From assembly GCA_013076295.1 (NCBI GenBank), contig RQOL01000718.1, positions 1,240,001-1,304,000 of the forward strand: a stretch of DNA of 64,000 nt, written 5' to 3'. Under the pieces are notes generated by a model, which saw only the letters and a program-made list of their open reading frames with translations, was not told where the DNA came from and made no database searches. A program made the position numbers and the translations under genes. Positions 1 to 9,958 of this stretch are shown here, in pieces. The stretch is from Sanderia malayensis (Eukaryota > Cnidaria > Scyphozoa > Semaeostomeae > Pelagiidae). Position 1 is the stretch's first letter. Every line of letters begins with the position of its first letter.

Positions 1-3000
1 TTGTTGAAACAATGGTGCATCCACAACTGAGTCACGCTTATCGCTTATTGAAACAATTTCTGCAGCCAGCTTTTCTTGCTGTTCAGCATTTGTTCCCAAA
101 TGATACAGTAACCATGACAGAACTACTGAAGTCTGTGGATAAAGAAAAAGGCATGGGTTACTAACAACCATGTCTAACTAAGACGATATACCTATTGAAA
201 GCAGTAATGAAACTGGATTGCAGCATAGGAGAAGAATACGCATAAGCATAGAGTTACATTTTCTCTAGGGGGTGCTCAAGTGGAATATTTTCTTTTAAAT
301 GGTTTACAATAGAATGTCAGGTCGGCTTACAATTGTGTGTCGATTATCTTTAAAATTTGAGTTGTGAAAATTGGTGTGAGATTATTATTTCCAAATGAAA
401 TATCCAATGCATACAGCGATAGATAAGAATGAATCGTTATTTTCTCACAACCGAATCTATACCTGTTATAATACATTTCTCATCCCCATAAACTAAATAA
501 AACAACAAACTAAACATCTAATCCTTTGTAGTGCAAATTAACTGTCTTATAGTACCTATTTAACTGAGTTCACCAACTCCAAATGAAACAAACATGCCAA
601 CAGTTTCTGTGAATTGTTGAACTAAAGACCTTGAACAACGGCAATAAGCCATTGATTTGATAAAAAGAATTCAGAAATAAAAAGAAATAAAACAAAATCC
701 CTTGCTCACCGTATCTTTACCAGCAGCCAATGCATCAACAGCATGAACAATGCATTCTTTTTCATCCATGCCATCTTCTGACAGCAAGTAGAACACAAAA
801 GATTTCCCTGGAAAAGTGGAAAAAAACAATATATTACACAATACCATGTCTGTTTACAAAAATCGGAACAAGTGCCATCCCTACCCACCCAAAAGGGACA
901 ACTTAAATGTGGATTCTGACTTCCCAGCAGCATAAATTCTGGTGAATTCTTCAATAAAAGACAACTCAAATGCAGGTTTAATAAAAGAGGTTTAATAAAG
1001 AGGGGTGCTTAATAAAGCTATTCTATTCAATGTGCAGAAAGTTGCCAGCTATCTGAATACTTCTGCATGCAATAACGTACGTATTGTTTCTGCCACTTCA
1101 GTTCCATTTGCGTCAGCTTCATGAATTTGTTTAACAATGTTGCTTATCATGTCAAGGCCGACAGAATGTATCACTCCATAACTTCTTTCAAACTCCTTAT
1201 ACTGGGATCTTTTGAAATGCTTGCGCCACTTTATTAATGAAAACTCTGTTAAATTTGTCATGAAACAATCAACTGCTTTTAGGAACTCTAATGCTTTCTC
1301 GTTGGCAGTATCCTCTAGCAGTCCACATCTTTGACCATATGAAAACATCCCCATACCTGGAAAATAATTTTTGTACATCATAGTTTGTGTGAATTTGCTA
1401 CAATGTACTGACAAGGTTGAATTAAAAAAATTGAAAACATTCTACATTTATACTTATCATCTCCTGGCATACATACTTTCAATAGCCCATTTTGATAGCA
1501 ATGGTTCCACATCTTCAATCAACCCAGTGGAGTCTCTATTGGCTTCAATCAAATTCACTGCATCACAGGCGACATGATCAAATGTATCATAATACTGCTT
1601 CAGTTTTACAGGTTTCAGCAGTTGTTTGCCGATTATCTTTCTCAACTTCCCCCAGTCTTCACCTTGCCTGAAACAAGGAGTTTATTCAGTCGGTTTCTTT
1701 ATGTCTGCAGTTTTATGCTAGAAACACAAAATCATGCTGAGAATATCGGATGGAATAAAATCAAAACGTTTTGATTTTATTCCATCGAATATTTTCAGTT
1801 CAGCTTCTTTTGCTTAATTTGACAAGGTGTTAATTCGATCCCCCCCCCCCCGACGGACTATTTTTGGGATGTCTGGAGAATAAATAATGTAAAATATGGC
1901 GCGCCGTAGGGGACAAAAGGGTGTTTAGAATGCATTCAGGGTTTTAGAATCAGTATTCACAGTTTTAGAAATTGCATTCGCTATTTTAAAACGGCACAGA
2001 CTTTAAAATTTCATGGTTTTAGATTTGCAATCACGGTTTTAGATTTGCGCCCACAGTTTTAGATTTGCAATTATGGTTTTAGATTTGCAATCATGGTTTT
2101 AGATTTGCAATCATGGTTTTAGATTTGCGCCCACAGTTTTAGATTTGCAATTATGGTTTTAGATTTGCAATCATGGTTTTAGATTTGCAATCATGGTTTT
2201 AGATTTGCAATCACGGTTTTTGGTTTGCTCGCCGTTGAAGAGTGAAAACAGTGAAAGTGAAAATTTTTTGAGCAAGTAACAGATCATGGAGCATTTCATT
2301 TTCTACGTAGTTATATTTGGCTGTCTAACAAGCTATGCAACTGGCTACGAAAATGTCGAAGAGTTGCTTCACTCGCTTTCTTTATTTACTGAACGGCTGT
2401 TTCAAAGTTTCATTTCAAACGATCTGAATGGTTTACGATACCACAGGAGAAAGCTGGAAGAGTTCATCGATGTTTTAACAGCAATCCTTGCCATAATCTC
2501 AGTTCAAAATGGTATGGACTTCATCGTTGATACGATTGATTTGCTAATTAGAAATCTCCGCAGACACCTCAGGGACATCAACAACACATTAGGTCATGCA
2601 ACTCCAAACCAACGAACATCGCAATTTAGGCCCAGTAGGTACTTCTGCGAAACACAGGTCGTTCAATGTGGGAGACCGAAATATGTGATACAATATGAGC
2701 AAATTTCATCTCTTAGGGGAACAGGAATGACGTGGAAGAACATAGCAAAATGTTTAAATATAAGCTCTAAAACCTTGTACAGGCATAGAAGAGAACTTCG
2801 CATTTCTGACAGTTTTACCCACATTGACAGTACCAACCTTCTTGCAATTATTCAGGAAATACTGACTTTAACACCAAATGCTGGTGAGAGCTATGTCATG
2901 GGAAGCTTGAGAGGAAGAGGTGTGATAATTCCAAGGCAAAGATTGAGGGAACACCTGAGGATAGTGGACCCAGTGGGTAGAGCAGTTAGGAAGCACAAGA

Positions 3001-6000
3001 CAATCATACGTCGTGTGTATAATGTTCTTGGTGCAAATCATCTCTGGCATATTGATTCCAACCATAAACTTATTGCTTGGAGATTTGTTGTCCATGGTTG
3101 TGTAGATGGTTTCAGCAGGGCAAATGTCTACTTGAATTGTGCTAACAATAATCTTGCAGAAACAGCTTTAGGCTATTTCAGAAAAGGAGTTGAAAACTTT
3201 GGTTTGCCACTAAGAGCAAGGGGAGACAGGGGAGTTGAGAATGTTGACATTGCACGCTTCATGATTGAAAACAGAGGGATAAACAAAGGCAGCTTCATTG
3301 TTGGTAGAAGTGTACATAATACAAGAATTGAGAGACTTTGGTCAGACGTCAACAGAGTTGTTCTTTCTTATTATCATGAAATCTTCAAATTTATGGAGAA
3401 TGCTAACATCCTTGATGAGCATAGTGAATTGCATCTATTTGCACTCTGCTTTGTGTTTTTACCAAGAATTAATAGGTCATTACAAGAATTTCGTTCACAG
3501 CTGAATTACCATGGCTTGTCCTCGGCACCAAGTCGAAAGAGTCCTCTTGCTCTTTGGCATGAATCAATGCTGACCTTTGAAGAGGACATATTTGTGGATA
3601 ATTTAGATCTGTATGGTGTTGACTATGAGGACAATTTTGCAAACATTCTAGAACCTTCAGGTATAATTGCAGTGCCTGATACCATATATAGGATAAGTGG
3701 AGAAACCTCAGCACACATTAACCAAAATTTCATTCCACTGCTAGATGATGGAAACCATGGAATCAACTGTTATTGCAATTTAGTTGATTACCTTGAAACA
3801 ATATCTTAAATTACATTTCATTTTGCTCGATTTAAACACTCACACGCTGAGACCTCAGATGTGAGGTGAAAGCTCCCAAAATTATTTAATTTAATATATC
3901 AATTTAGTTAGCGTGTGAGTGTTTAAAAATGAATGGCAATCGAGCAAAATGAAATGTAGTTTAGGATATAACACTCGGGAGTCAATAAGAATTTTAGCAG
4001 AATCTGCTAAAAGAAGAAATATCTTAAATGTTGTTGTGCTAAACAAAATGGAACAGTGTAGAACAATAAACAATACAAGGCTAAATACACAGCGTATAGT
4101 ATCAATAAATTTAGTCCATAACATAACAGCAAAGAGAATGTCAGTTAAATTATTTTTTATTTTTTCCACAAGACAATGTTTGCTGGAAGTTGGATTTGTT
4201 GAGCCAGGAAAGTATATTATTAAAGAACCCAAAAACTTTGTCAAGTACTGAATATATAGATAAAACTTTATGGATACTATAACTATATGGATAAAAATTT
4301 AATTTGCTTTAATTAATTCGTCTGTCGCTAAGCCAATTACAAATGTAAAACGGTATGTATTTTTCAACAACAAAATAAACAAACAGAACTATTATACCAA
4401 TGTGCGTGGATTTGTGAGTGTCTAAGCATAACCAAATCCTTGTGAGCCTTTGATTCCCAATTCCACCTGTTCTTTAAAAATTGCATAACTTTTATGGACA
4501 ACAGGAAGCATGATGATATTTGCACATGTGTTAGCCTTTGGCAACTTTGATTGATTTCCATCATTTTCTGGTTGATGCAGAAATTTTAGATAAGGTTTTG
4601 GGTAAAATCCTAAAGGAGGAATATCATTGCAGCCAGTTGTAAAGAACAAAACATCTGAAAAAGACAGCTCTGATTCCTTCTCTTGGATGTCCTCTAATAA
4701 ATCAAGCCAGTATGAGAGTACCCTTTCCTCTAAAATTTGACGACTTGAACCTTTTTCTGAACTTTCAATCAAGAATAAGTGATTGACAGCCTCTGATGTC
4801 AGTCTCTCATCTTGGTAACACAGAATGGACTTGAATCGCAAAGGGGATTGTTTTATGCTGTTGAGCAAGCCAAGGGTTTCCAAGCCATTTTTAAACTGCT
4901 GCAATGCTTCATTGCAACGTCCAAGGACGTACCAATGAGCTACTTCTTCAGCCATTTTCTTGATTTCACTCTCATTTGCAACAAAACATGATGTGCCAGC
5001 AAGTGAAAACAGGGTGTCATTTTCATCAATGACTTTGTTGGCTGCATCAACATCAGCTGTATTAAGCAATTTTTTTAGCACTTCTTTCACGTCTCTGTCA
5101 GGAACTGTGTCAACACAAACGTGGATGTGTCTGTTGTCTTTGAATAGCGCTTCATACAAAACTGGGGAGAAAAATTTTGGCGCAGCCGCACCATGAACAA
5201 GAGACATGGCAATAACTCTGCCAGCAAGGAAGTAATCATTTTCTGCAATATGATGGGCAAGGCTTGTGAGTGATTTACTAGCATCCTCGCCAACAAAGAT
5301 TGATGAGCTTTTTAGGTACTGCAAAAGAAGTGTTAGAAGCTCTCTTCTGGGACCACCAAGGTCAACTGCCCCTTCAGAGGCACCCAAGTCATCTGTGAAT
5401 TTTACAGACATTTTCTTTGCTGGTGAAAATGTCTTCCGATTAAATCCTCTCTTGGCACTTTCCCACAAATGATTGCGGCTGATGTTGAACTTCGAAATGC
5501 TACTTTCATCAATGTTGGATGCCAAGCTCTCCAAAATTCCCTTCACATCACCTGCCTGAGATTTGCCTGCTTCCTCTGTCCCAAAAACTGTTGGGTTTTC
5601 CCCCACGAGATCTTCAACATCATCAGCAGCTTCAAAGTCAGATGACTCTAATAAAGCACCATATTCTTCAACCAAATTAATCACATGTGCATTAGTTGAT
5701 GGATGTCCTTGTCCATTAGTTGGTGCATGCCATTGTCCAGTTGGCAGTTCATTTGAAGATAATTCTTCCATCAAAGTACCTGGGGAATTTATGATTTCGA
5801 TAGCATTTATTTCTTGCATGGATGGTGGCTTATTTACATCTAAACATGGCTCTCCAAGATTAGGTTCAAGCTCATCATGACTTGTAGATATGGTGTCAAG
5901 AAAGGGATTTTGCTGCATATATTCATCAAGTGATTCATCAGAGTCAATCACATCTTCTGGTGCAAACTTTACCCTCTTGTTTTTTCTGTTGTCCTTATGG

Positions 6001-9000
6001 TTGGGTTTTAATATCTGTATGCTTGGCCGAATATAAATTGGTTTTTCTTTGAAAATCTTTGAAATTTTCTCACCATTTAGGTCAGCACCCCTTTCTAGTG
6101 CTGGTGGCATTAACTTTTTGTGCACAGATTCAAGAATTGAAATTTCACAATCAGCTATCTTCTCATGAAATACATCCTTGATTTTGGCCAGGAAATCAGA
6201 GGCACTCCACTCCTTCTTGAGCATGACTTCTCTTATTACGTGCTGATTTTCACTTAGATACAATTTCATCCCTTGTCTGGGTACGATGTCATCTTCTGGG
6301 CCAGATAGCAGAATAAGGTCTCTTCTAAATGGTCCAGATGGTTTCCTTGCTTCTGCTGTAAAGTTCCCTTTCCTTCTTCGTGACTGGAAACCGTGACCAA
6401 AATAGTTTCTCTTGTTGCCAAAATTATTTCTGAAGGTGAACTGAGGTCTATCTTCATCTGTTGGACGCATGTCACGTTCCTGGCTTTGGCCACTGCGTGA
6501 AGAGGACGGCCCTGGCACTTGAAAACCAGCAGCAGCAGCAGACCTCGAGTTGGATGGCCTAAACACATTTCTTACTTCCTCTTCGACGTTCACGTGGGGA
6601 CGCCTTGCTTGCGGTGTCCCGTTGTTGTTCATAGCCTGTGTCAATGCCGAAACATTCGACACCAGTTGGGAAACAAGCTCAGTCGTTTGCCTGCTTCCCT
6701 CCATTCTGTCTTCGGCCATGCCTTCACACCGACTCCAGCGAACATGTGGCGCGAACGTTAGATCTGAAACTCAACTGTGCTCGCATGTGTGTGCAAATCT
6801 AAAACTATGATTGCAAATCTAAAACCATGATTGCAAATCTAAAACTGTGGGCGCAAATCTAAAACCATGATTGCAAATCTAAAACCGTGATTGCAAATCT
6901 AAAACCATGATTGCAAATCTAAAACCATAATTGCAATTTTAAAGTAGCAAATTCTTTAATCTAAAACAGTGAATACCGTTTTAAAATAGCGAATGCAATT
7001 TCTAAAACTGTGAATACTGATTCTAAAACCCTGAATGCATTCTAACCAGAAACAAGACAGTTGAATATAGGTCTGGAATGTAGACTCACATTGGGATTCC
7101 AGACTCACATTGGGAAAGTCGCTGCAAAAGACGGTATTGTCATTGATTACCACAAATTCGAAGTTTATTCCCTAAAACTACAACTATATGGGGATGTTTT
7201 CAGCAAAACACCGCATCTCTATCTTGCTTGTACTCCTGAATCGAGCGGGAAATGTCTTGTCACTTGCTCTTCGACATGGCGGCCTTGCCAAGCTGGCCTA
7301 CCGTAAACATGGTAAAAATTTCAAAGTCTTTCATTTTTAAGAAATTCGAAGTTTATTCCCTAACACTACAACTATATGAGGATGTTTTCAGCAAAAAACC
7401 GCATCTCTATCTTGCTTGTACTTCTGAATCGAGCGGGAAATATTTTGTCACTTGCTCTTCGAAAAGGCGGCCTTGCCAAGCTGACCTAACGTAAACATGA
7501 TAAAAATTTCAAAGTCTTTCATTTTTAAGAAATTCGAAGTTTATTCCCTAACACTACAACTATATGGGGATGTGTTCAGCAAAAAACCGCATCTCTATCT
7601 TGCTTGTACTTCTGAATCGAGCGGGAAATATCTTGTCACTTGCTCTTCGAAAAGGCTGGTTTTCCAACTTTTCGAAGTGGCTGTCGACGCTACTAAAACC
7701 CGGAACAAGCAGAAAAGAGACGTGCATTTTGATTTTTCAGACTCACATTGGCAAAGTTGCTACAAAAGACAGAATTATCATTGCTGGGTATAAATTCGAA
7801 GTTTATTCCCTAAAACTACAACTATATGGGGATGTTTCCAGCAAAAAACCGCATCTCTATCTCGCTTGTGGTTCTGAAACGAGCGGGAAATATTTTGTCA
7901 CTTGCTCTTCGACATGGCGGCCTTGCCAAGCTGGTTTACCGTGGTCCGTTCCGTGAACTTGGTAATTTTACATTTCCCAAATGCTGATGACGTAGCTCGA
8001 AAATTTATGACCATGTCTTGAACTGGAAAAAGGACTCCAAGAAATAAGCATCTTTGCATTGTTATGTGACTTGTATTTTCTCATGGATTTCGGAATTTAT
8101 ATAAATTACAATACTTTCTTGTTGATTCAAATTGACCATTAGTAACTATAATATAAATAGCTTTTACTTGTAAGTTTAATTGAGTTAATTTCAGAATATG
8201 TGTAAAAGACAGTCAAATTCTCTTTGCTTGCTTTGCCAATACGTTTTGGCAAAAGTATTGGCAAAAGTAACAATTTTCGAGCTACGTCATCAGCATTTGG
8301 GAAATGTAAAATTACCAAGTTCACGGAACGGACCACGGTAAACCAGCTTGGCAAGGCCGCCATGTCGAAGAGCAAGTGACAAAATATTTCCCGCTCGATT
8401 CAGAACTACAAGCGAGATAGAGATGCGGTTTTTTGCTGGAAACATCCCCATATAGTTGTAGTTTCAGGGAATAAACTTCGAATTTATACCCAGCAATGAT
8501 AATTCTGTCTTTTGTAGCAACTTTGCCAATGTGAGTCTGAAAAATCAAAATGCACGTCTCTTTTCTGTTTGTTCCGGGTTTTAGTAGCGTCGACAGCCAC
8601 TTCGAAAAGTTGGAAAACCAGCCTTTTCGAAGAGCAAATGACAAGATATTTCCCGCTCGATTCAGAAGTACAAGCAAGATAGAGATGCGGTTTTTTGCTG
8701 AACACATCCCCATATAGTTGTAGTGTTAGGGAATAAACTTCGAATTTCTTAAAAATGAAAGATTTTGAAATTTTTACCATGTTTACGCTAGGCCAGCTTG
8801 GCAAGGCCGCCTTTTCGAAGAGCAAGTGACAAAATATTTCCCGCTCGATTCAGAAGTACAAGCAAGATAGAGATGCGGTTTTTTGCTGAAAACATCCTCA
8901 TATAGTTGTAGTGTTAGGGAATAAACTTCGAATTTCTTAAAAATGAAAGACTTTGAAATTTTTACCATGTTTACGGTAGGCCAGCTTGGCAAGGCCGCCA

Positions 9001-9884
9001 TGTCGAAGAGCAAGTGACAAGATATTTCCCGCTCGATTCAGGAGTACAAGCAAGATAGAGATGCGGTTTTTTGCTGAAAACATCCCCATATAGTTGTAGT
9101 TTTAGGGAATAAACTTCGAATTTGTGGTAATCAATGATAATACCGTCTTTTGCAGCGACTTTCCCAATGTGAGTCTGGAATCCCAATGTGAGTCTACATT
9201 CCAGACCTATATTCAACTGTCTTGTTTTTGGTTGCATTCTAAACACCCTTTTGTCCCCTACGGCGCGCCATAGTAAAATAGCTAGGTGTATTCGGGCCTT
9301 TAGAATTGTTTATCGTCATTCCAAAAAATTATGCAAGCAGGTACAATTCTTTAAATTGGCATGTTAATCACTGCGTGTTTATAGACAAGACGTAAAAATA
9401 AAAATGAATTTACTTACAAGTCCACAAGGCTGGGAGGCAAATTTGTTTTTTGTCTTTGTTCAAACAGTGCGGAAAGCGCAGTAAATTTTCTTAGCGGCCA
9501 TTTCGTCTCTGCTCTGTAAACTTTTTCAGCCATGTCAGGATCCGAGATAATGACATATTTATTGCCAAATATGTTTTCAAGAAAAATTGGGCCATATTTT
9601 TTCGCAAATACAGCCTCTGTCTCAAAACGTCTTCCAATGCCGTTTTTTAATTGCATGCGAAGGGAAAGAAATAAACCAGGAGTTGGTAGCTCATCAATAT
9701 GGCGTAATTTTGGCGAGACAGTGTCATCATGGATCGGTTGTTGGTCGATGCTTGGATTTGCTGTTGAGGATGAAGAATGTCTTAACATGGCCAACATCCA
9801 TGGTTGCTTAATGGCAGGCAATATTCGAGTGTGCACATGCACACTTGAATGTTGTATCTTTTGCAATGGACGTAGCAAAGACAT
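1..9884 (-). CDS. mitochondrial-type cytochrome P450, copy A (5' five exons; 3' end lies outside the window)
   Basis: Haem monooxygenase, probably imported into mitochondria and fed by adrenodoxin. Exons by splice sites and comparison with copies B-D: 9418-9884, 1477-1667, 1081-1356, 710-807 and <1-132; every phase agrees and no visible exon is broken. The start is the Met of MSLLRP at 9884: the basic, Ser/Arg-rich leader that follows looks like a mitochondrial presequence, and all four copies share it. Exons 4-5 create the I-helix motif AGKDTT (residues 340-345). The ExxR and haem Cys motifs are beyond the left edge but visible in B-D. Intron 1 is 7,750 bp instead of about 335 bp because a composite transposon lies in it. 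Exon 3 is closer to copy D than to B or C (GQRC, CFM, LIKW). Substrate unknown. Family assignment is firm; a CYP number cannot be given. Confidence 0.85.
1750..1785. repeat. 36-bp perfect palindrome in P450-A intron 1
   Basis: The two 18-base halves are exact reverse complements, meeting at aaaacgtttt. It lies about 110 bp outside the left end of the composite transposon, in a part of intron 1 that copies B-D do not share. No function is evident; it may be the remnant of another inserted element. Confidence 0.8.
1895..1994. repeat. left terminal inverted repeat, 100 bp
   Basis: Matches the reverse complement of 9242-9272 plus 6976-7044 without a mismatch. It includes an AscI-like palindrome (ggcgcgcc) near the tip and A/T-rich motifs with ttttaga that resemble the adjacent 20-bp repeats. 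Confidence 0.9.
2015..2234 (+). repeat. left subterminal array of a 20-bp repeat
   Basis: Ten head-to-tail copies of ggttttagatttgcaatcat and variants (some with gcgcccac in the second half), plus one degenerate copy at the end. The register is exactly 20 bp throughout. The array lies between the TIR and the integrase start. Clustered subterminal repeats are typical transposase-binding sites, and here they could also sit in the integrase promoter; both roles are inferred. Confidence 0.9.
2286..3809 (+). CDS. DDE/RVE-superfamily integrase (transposase) of the composite element
   Basis: A 507-residue protein, open from end to end. Residues about 137-171 form a helix-turn-helix (…MTWKNIAKCLNISSKTLYRH…), probably the DNA-binding part. 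The catalytic core follows: D257 in LWHIDSNHKLIAW, D314 in RGDRGVENV and E349 in HNTRIERLW, 35 residues after D314, which is the retroviral-integrase-like DDE spacing. The region after the core (FLPRINRSL, SPLALWHE) matches the integrase-core family common in aquatic-animal genomes as I remember it. The first 20 residues are unusually hydrophobic, so a later start cannot be excluded. The ATG lies just after the left repeat array. It presumably cuts and joins the element ends. Confidence 0.88.
   Translation: MEHFIFYVVIFGCLTSYATGYENVEELLHSLSLFTERLFQSFISNDLNGLRYHRRKLEEFIDVLTAILAIISVQNGMDFIVDTIDLLIRNLRRHLRDINNTLGHATPNQRTSQFRPSRYFCETQVVQCGRPKYVIQYEQISSLRGTGMTWKNIAKCLNISSKTLYRHRRELRISDSFTHIDSTNLLAIIQEILTLTPNAGESYVMGSLRGRGVIIPRQRLREHLRIVDPVGRAVRKHKTIIRRVYNVLGANHLWHIDSNHKLIAWRFVVHGCVDGFSRANVYLNCANNNLAETALGYFRKGVENFGLPLRARGDRGVENVDIARFMIENRGINKGSFIVGRSVHNTRIERLWSDVNRVVLSYYHEIFKFMENANILDEHSELHLFALCFVFLPRINRSLQEFRSQLNYHGLSSAPSRKSPLALWHESMLTFEEDIFVDNLDLYGVDYEDNFANILEPSGIIAVPDTIYRISGETSAHINQNFIPLLDDGNHGINCYCNLVDYLETIS
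3812..3958. repeat. stem-loop between the two transposon genes
   Basis: Arms 3812-3848 and 3910-3958 are complementary over about 37 bp, with about 10 extra bases in the right arm; the loop is about 61 nt. It begins 2 bases after the integrase stop and lies between convergent genes, so a role in 3'-end formation is possible. It could also be a small relic insertion. Confidence 0.65.
4422..6719 (-). CDS. HECT-domain E3 ubiquitin ligase-like protein carried by the transposon
   Basis: 765 residues, one open exon. The N-terminal 130 residues are low-complexity and basic (Gln/Ser/Arg, then Phe/Asn/Arg). A conserved block follows (about 137-232; begins LLSGPEDDIVPRQGMKLYL), then an acidic linker. 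The C-terminal 330 residues are HECT-like: GASEGAVDLGGPRRELL near the start, ILFFTTG-type segment (LFFTTGCNDIPPLGF), and LPKANTCANIIMLP near the end with the presumed catalytic Cys732. The layout recalls G2E3-like HECT proteins. A HECT ligase takes ubiquitin from an E2 onto this Cys and passes it to a target; the target could be the integrase, a host repressor or a repair factor, which is inference. It runs convergent to the integrase, with about 610 bp between the stops. Confidence 0.85.
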   Translation of the reverse strand: MAEDRMEGSRQTTELVSQLVSNVSALTQAMNNNGTPQARRPHVNVEEEVRNVFRPSNSRSAAAAGFQVPGPSSSRSGQSQERDMRPTDEDRPQFTFRNNFGNKRNYFGHGFQSRRRKGNFTAEARKPSGPFRRDLILLSGPEDDIVPRQGMKLYLSENQHVIREVMLKKEWSASDFLAKIKDVFHEKIADCEISILESVHKKLMPPALERGADLNGEKISKIFKEKPIYIRPSIQILKPNHKDNRKNKRVKFAPEDVIDSDESLDEYMQQNPFLDTISTSHDELEPNLGEPCLDVNKPPSMQEINAIEIINSPGTLMEELSSNELPTGQWHAPTNGQGHPSTNAHVINLVEEYGALLESSDFEAADDVEDLVGENPTVFGTEEAGKSQAGDVKGILESLASNIDESSISKFNISRNHLWESAKRGFNRKTFSPAKKMSVKFTDDLGASEGAVDLGGPRRELLTLLLQYLKSSSIFVGEDASKSLTSLAHHIAENDYFLAGRVIAMSLVHGAAAPKFFSPVLYEALFKDNRHIHVCVDTVPDRDVKEVLKKLLNTADVDAANKVIDENDTLFSLAGTSCFVANESEIKKMAEEVAHWYVLGRCNEALQQFKNGLETLGLLNSIKQSPLRFKSILCYQDERLTSEAVNHLFLIESSEKGSSRQILEERVLSYWLDLLEDIQEKESELSFSDVLFFTTGCNDIPPLGFYPKPYLKFLHQPENDGNQSKLPKANTCANIIMLPVVHKSYAIFKEQVELGIKGSQGFGYA
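6791..6930 (-). repeat. right subterminal array of the 20-bp repeat, inverted
   Basis: Seven copies in exact 20-bp register with core gcaaatctaaaaccatgatt, the reverse complement of the left array, plus a decayed eighth copy. It lies upstream of the HECT start, so each gene of the element begins next to one array. Confidence 0.9.
7045..9232. mobile_element. nested palindromic fold-back element with 9-bp target duplication
   Basis: The two arms, 7045-8005 and 8272-9232, are each 961 bp and near-perfect reverse complements around a 266-bp centre (8006-8271). The ends are accagaaacaagacag and its near complement. The 9-mer tgcattcta occurs at 7036-7044 and 9233-9241; removing the element and one copy restores the outer TIR exactly. 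Each arm contains about four degenerate modules of roughly 150-190 bp (core …gaagtttattccctaa…, …accgcatctctatcttgc…). Several ORFs cross the arms, but they come in mirror pairs and show no domain. A 9-bp duplication with long inverted arms is typical of Mutator-like fold-back elements; no transposase is encoded, so it would depend on a partner. Confidence 0.88.
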
Positions 9885-9958
9885 TTTAGCAACGCCTTGT
9901 AGATTTGACCTCCTTTCTTCAATCAAGGAAAGGGAATGATTAATTGTCAACTGAAAAA

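Larger units (their letters stand above)
1895..9272. mobile_element. DNA transposon with integrase and HECT genes, inserted in P450-A intron 1
   Basis: The left TIR (1895-1994) starts tatggcgcgccgtagggg. The right TIR is its exact reverse complement over all 100 bases, but is split by a nested element: outer part 9242-9272, inner part 6976-7044. The hexamer gtaaaa flanks the element on both sides (1889-1894 and 9273-9278), as expected of a 6-bp target duplication. Without the nested 2,188-bp element and its 9-bp duplication the transposon is about 5.18 kb. Contents from left: TIR, array of 20-bp repeats, integrase (+), stem-loop, HECT gene (-), inverted array of the 20-bp repeat, TIR. Both genes are open throughout, so the copy looks young. 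The 6-bp duplication and RVE-type integrase recall Polintons, but no polymerase, ATPase or capsid genes are present and the element is far shorter. I cannot assign a named superfamily. Confidence 0.9.

Noticed and set aside
2015..2234. Regular short repeats as a CRISPR array
   Set aside because: There are no spacers; the 20-bp units are head to tail, and the sequence is animal nuclear DNA.
3919..4251. 110-codon frame between the integrase and HECT genes
   Set aside because: It starts inside the stem-loop, has no recognisable domain and overlaps an open frame on the other strand.
7061..9246. Many open frames of 70-130 codons across the fold-back element
   Set aside because: They occur as mirror pairs in both arms and repeat the same module; no start context or domain supports a protein.
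1895..9272. Polinton/Maverick identity for the composite transposon
   Set aside because: The 6-bp duplication and integrase fit, but there is no protein-primed polymerase, packaging ATPase, protease or capsid gene, and the length is only about 5.2 kb.
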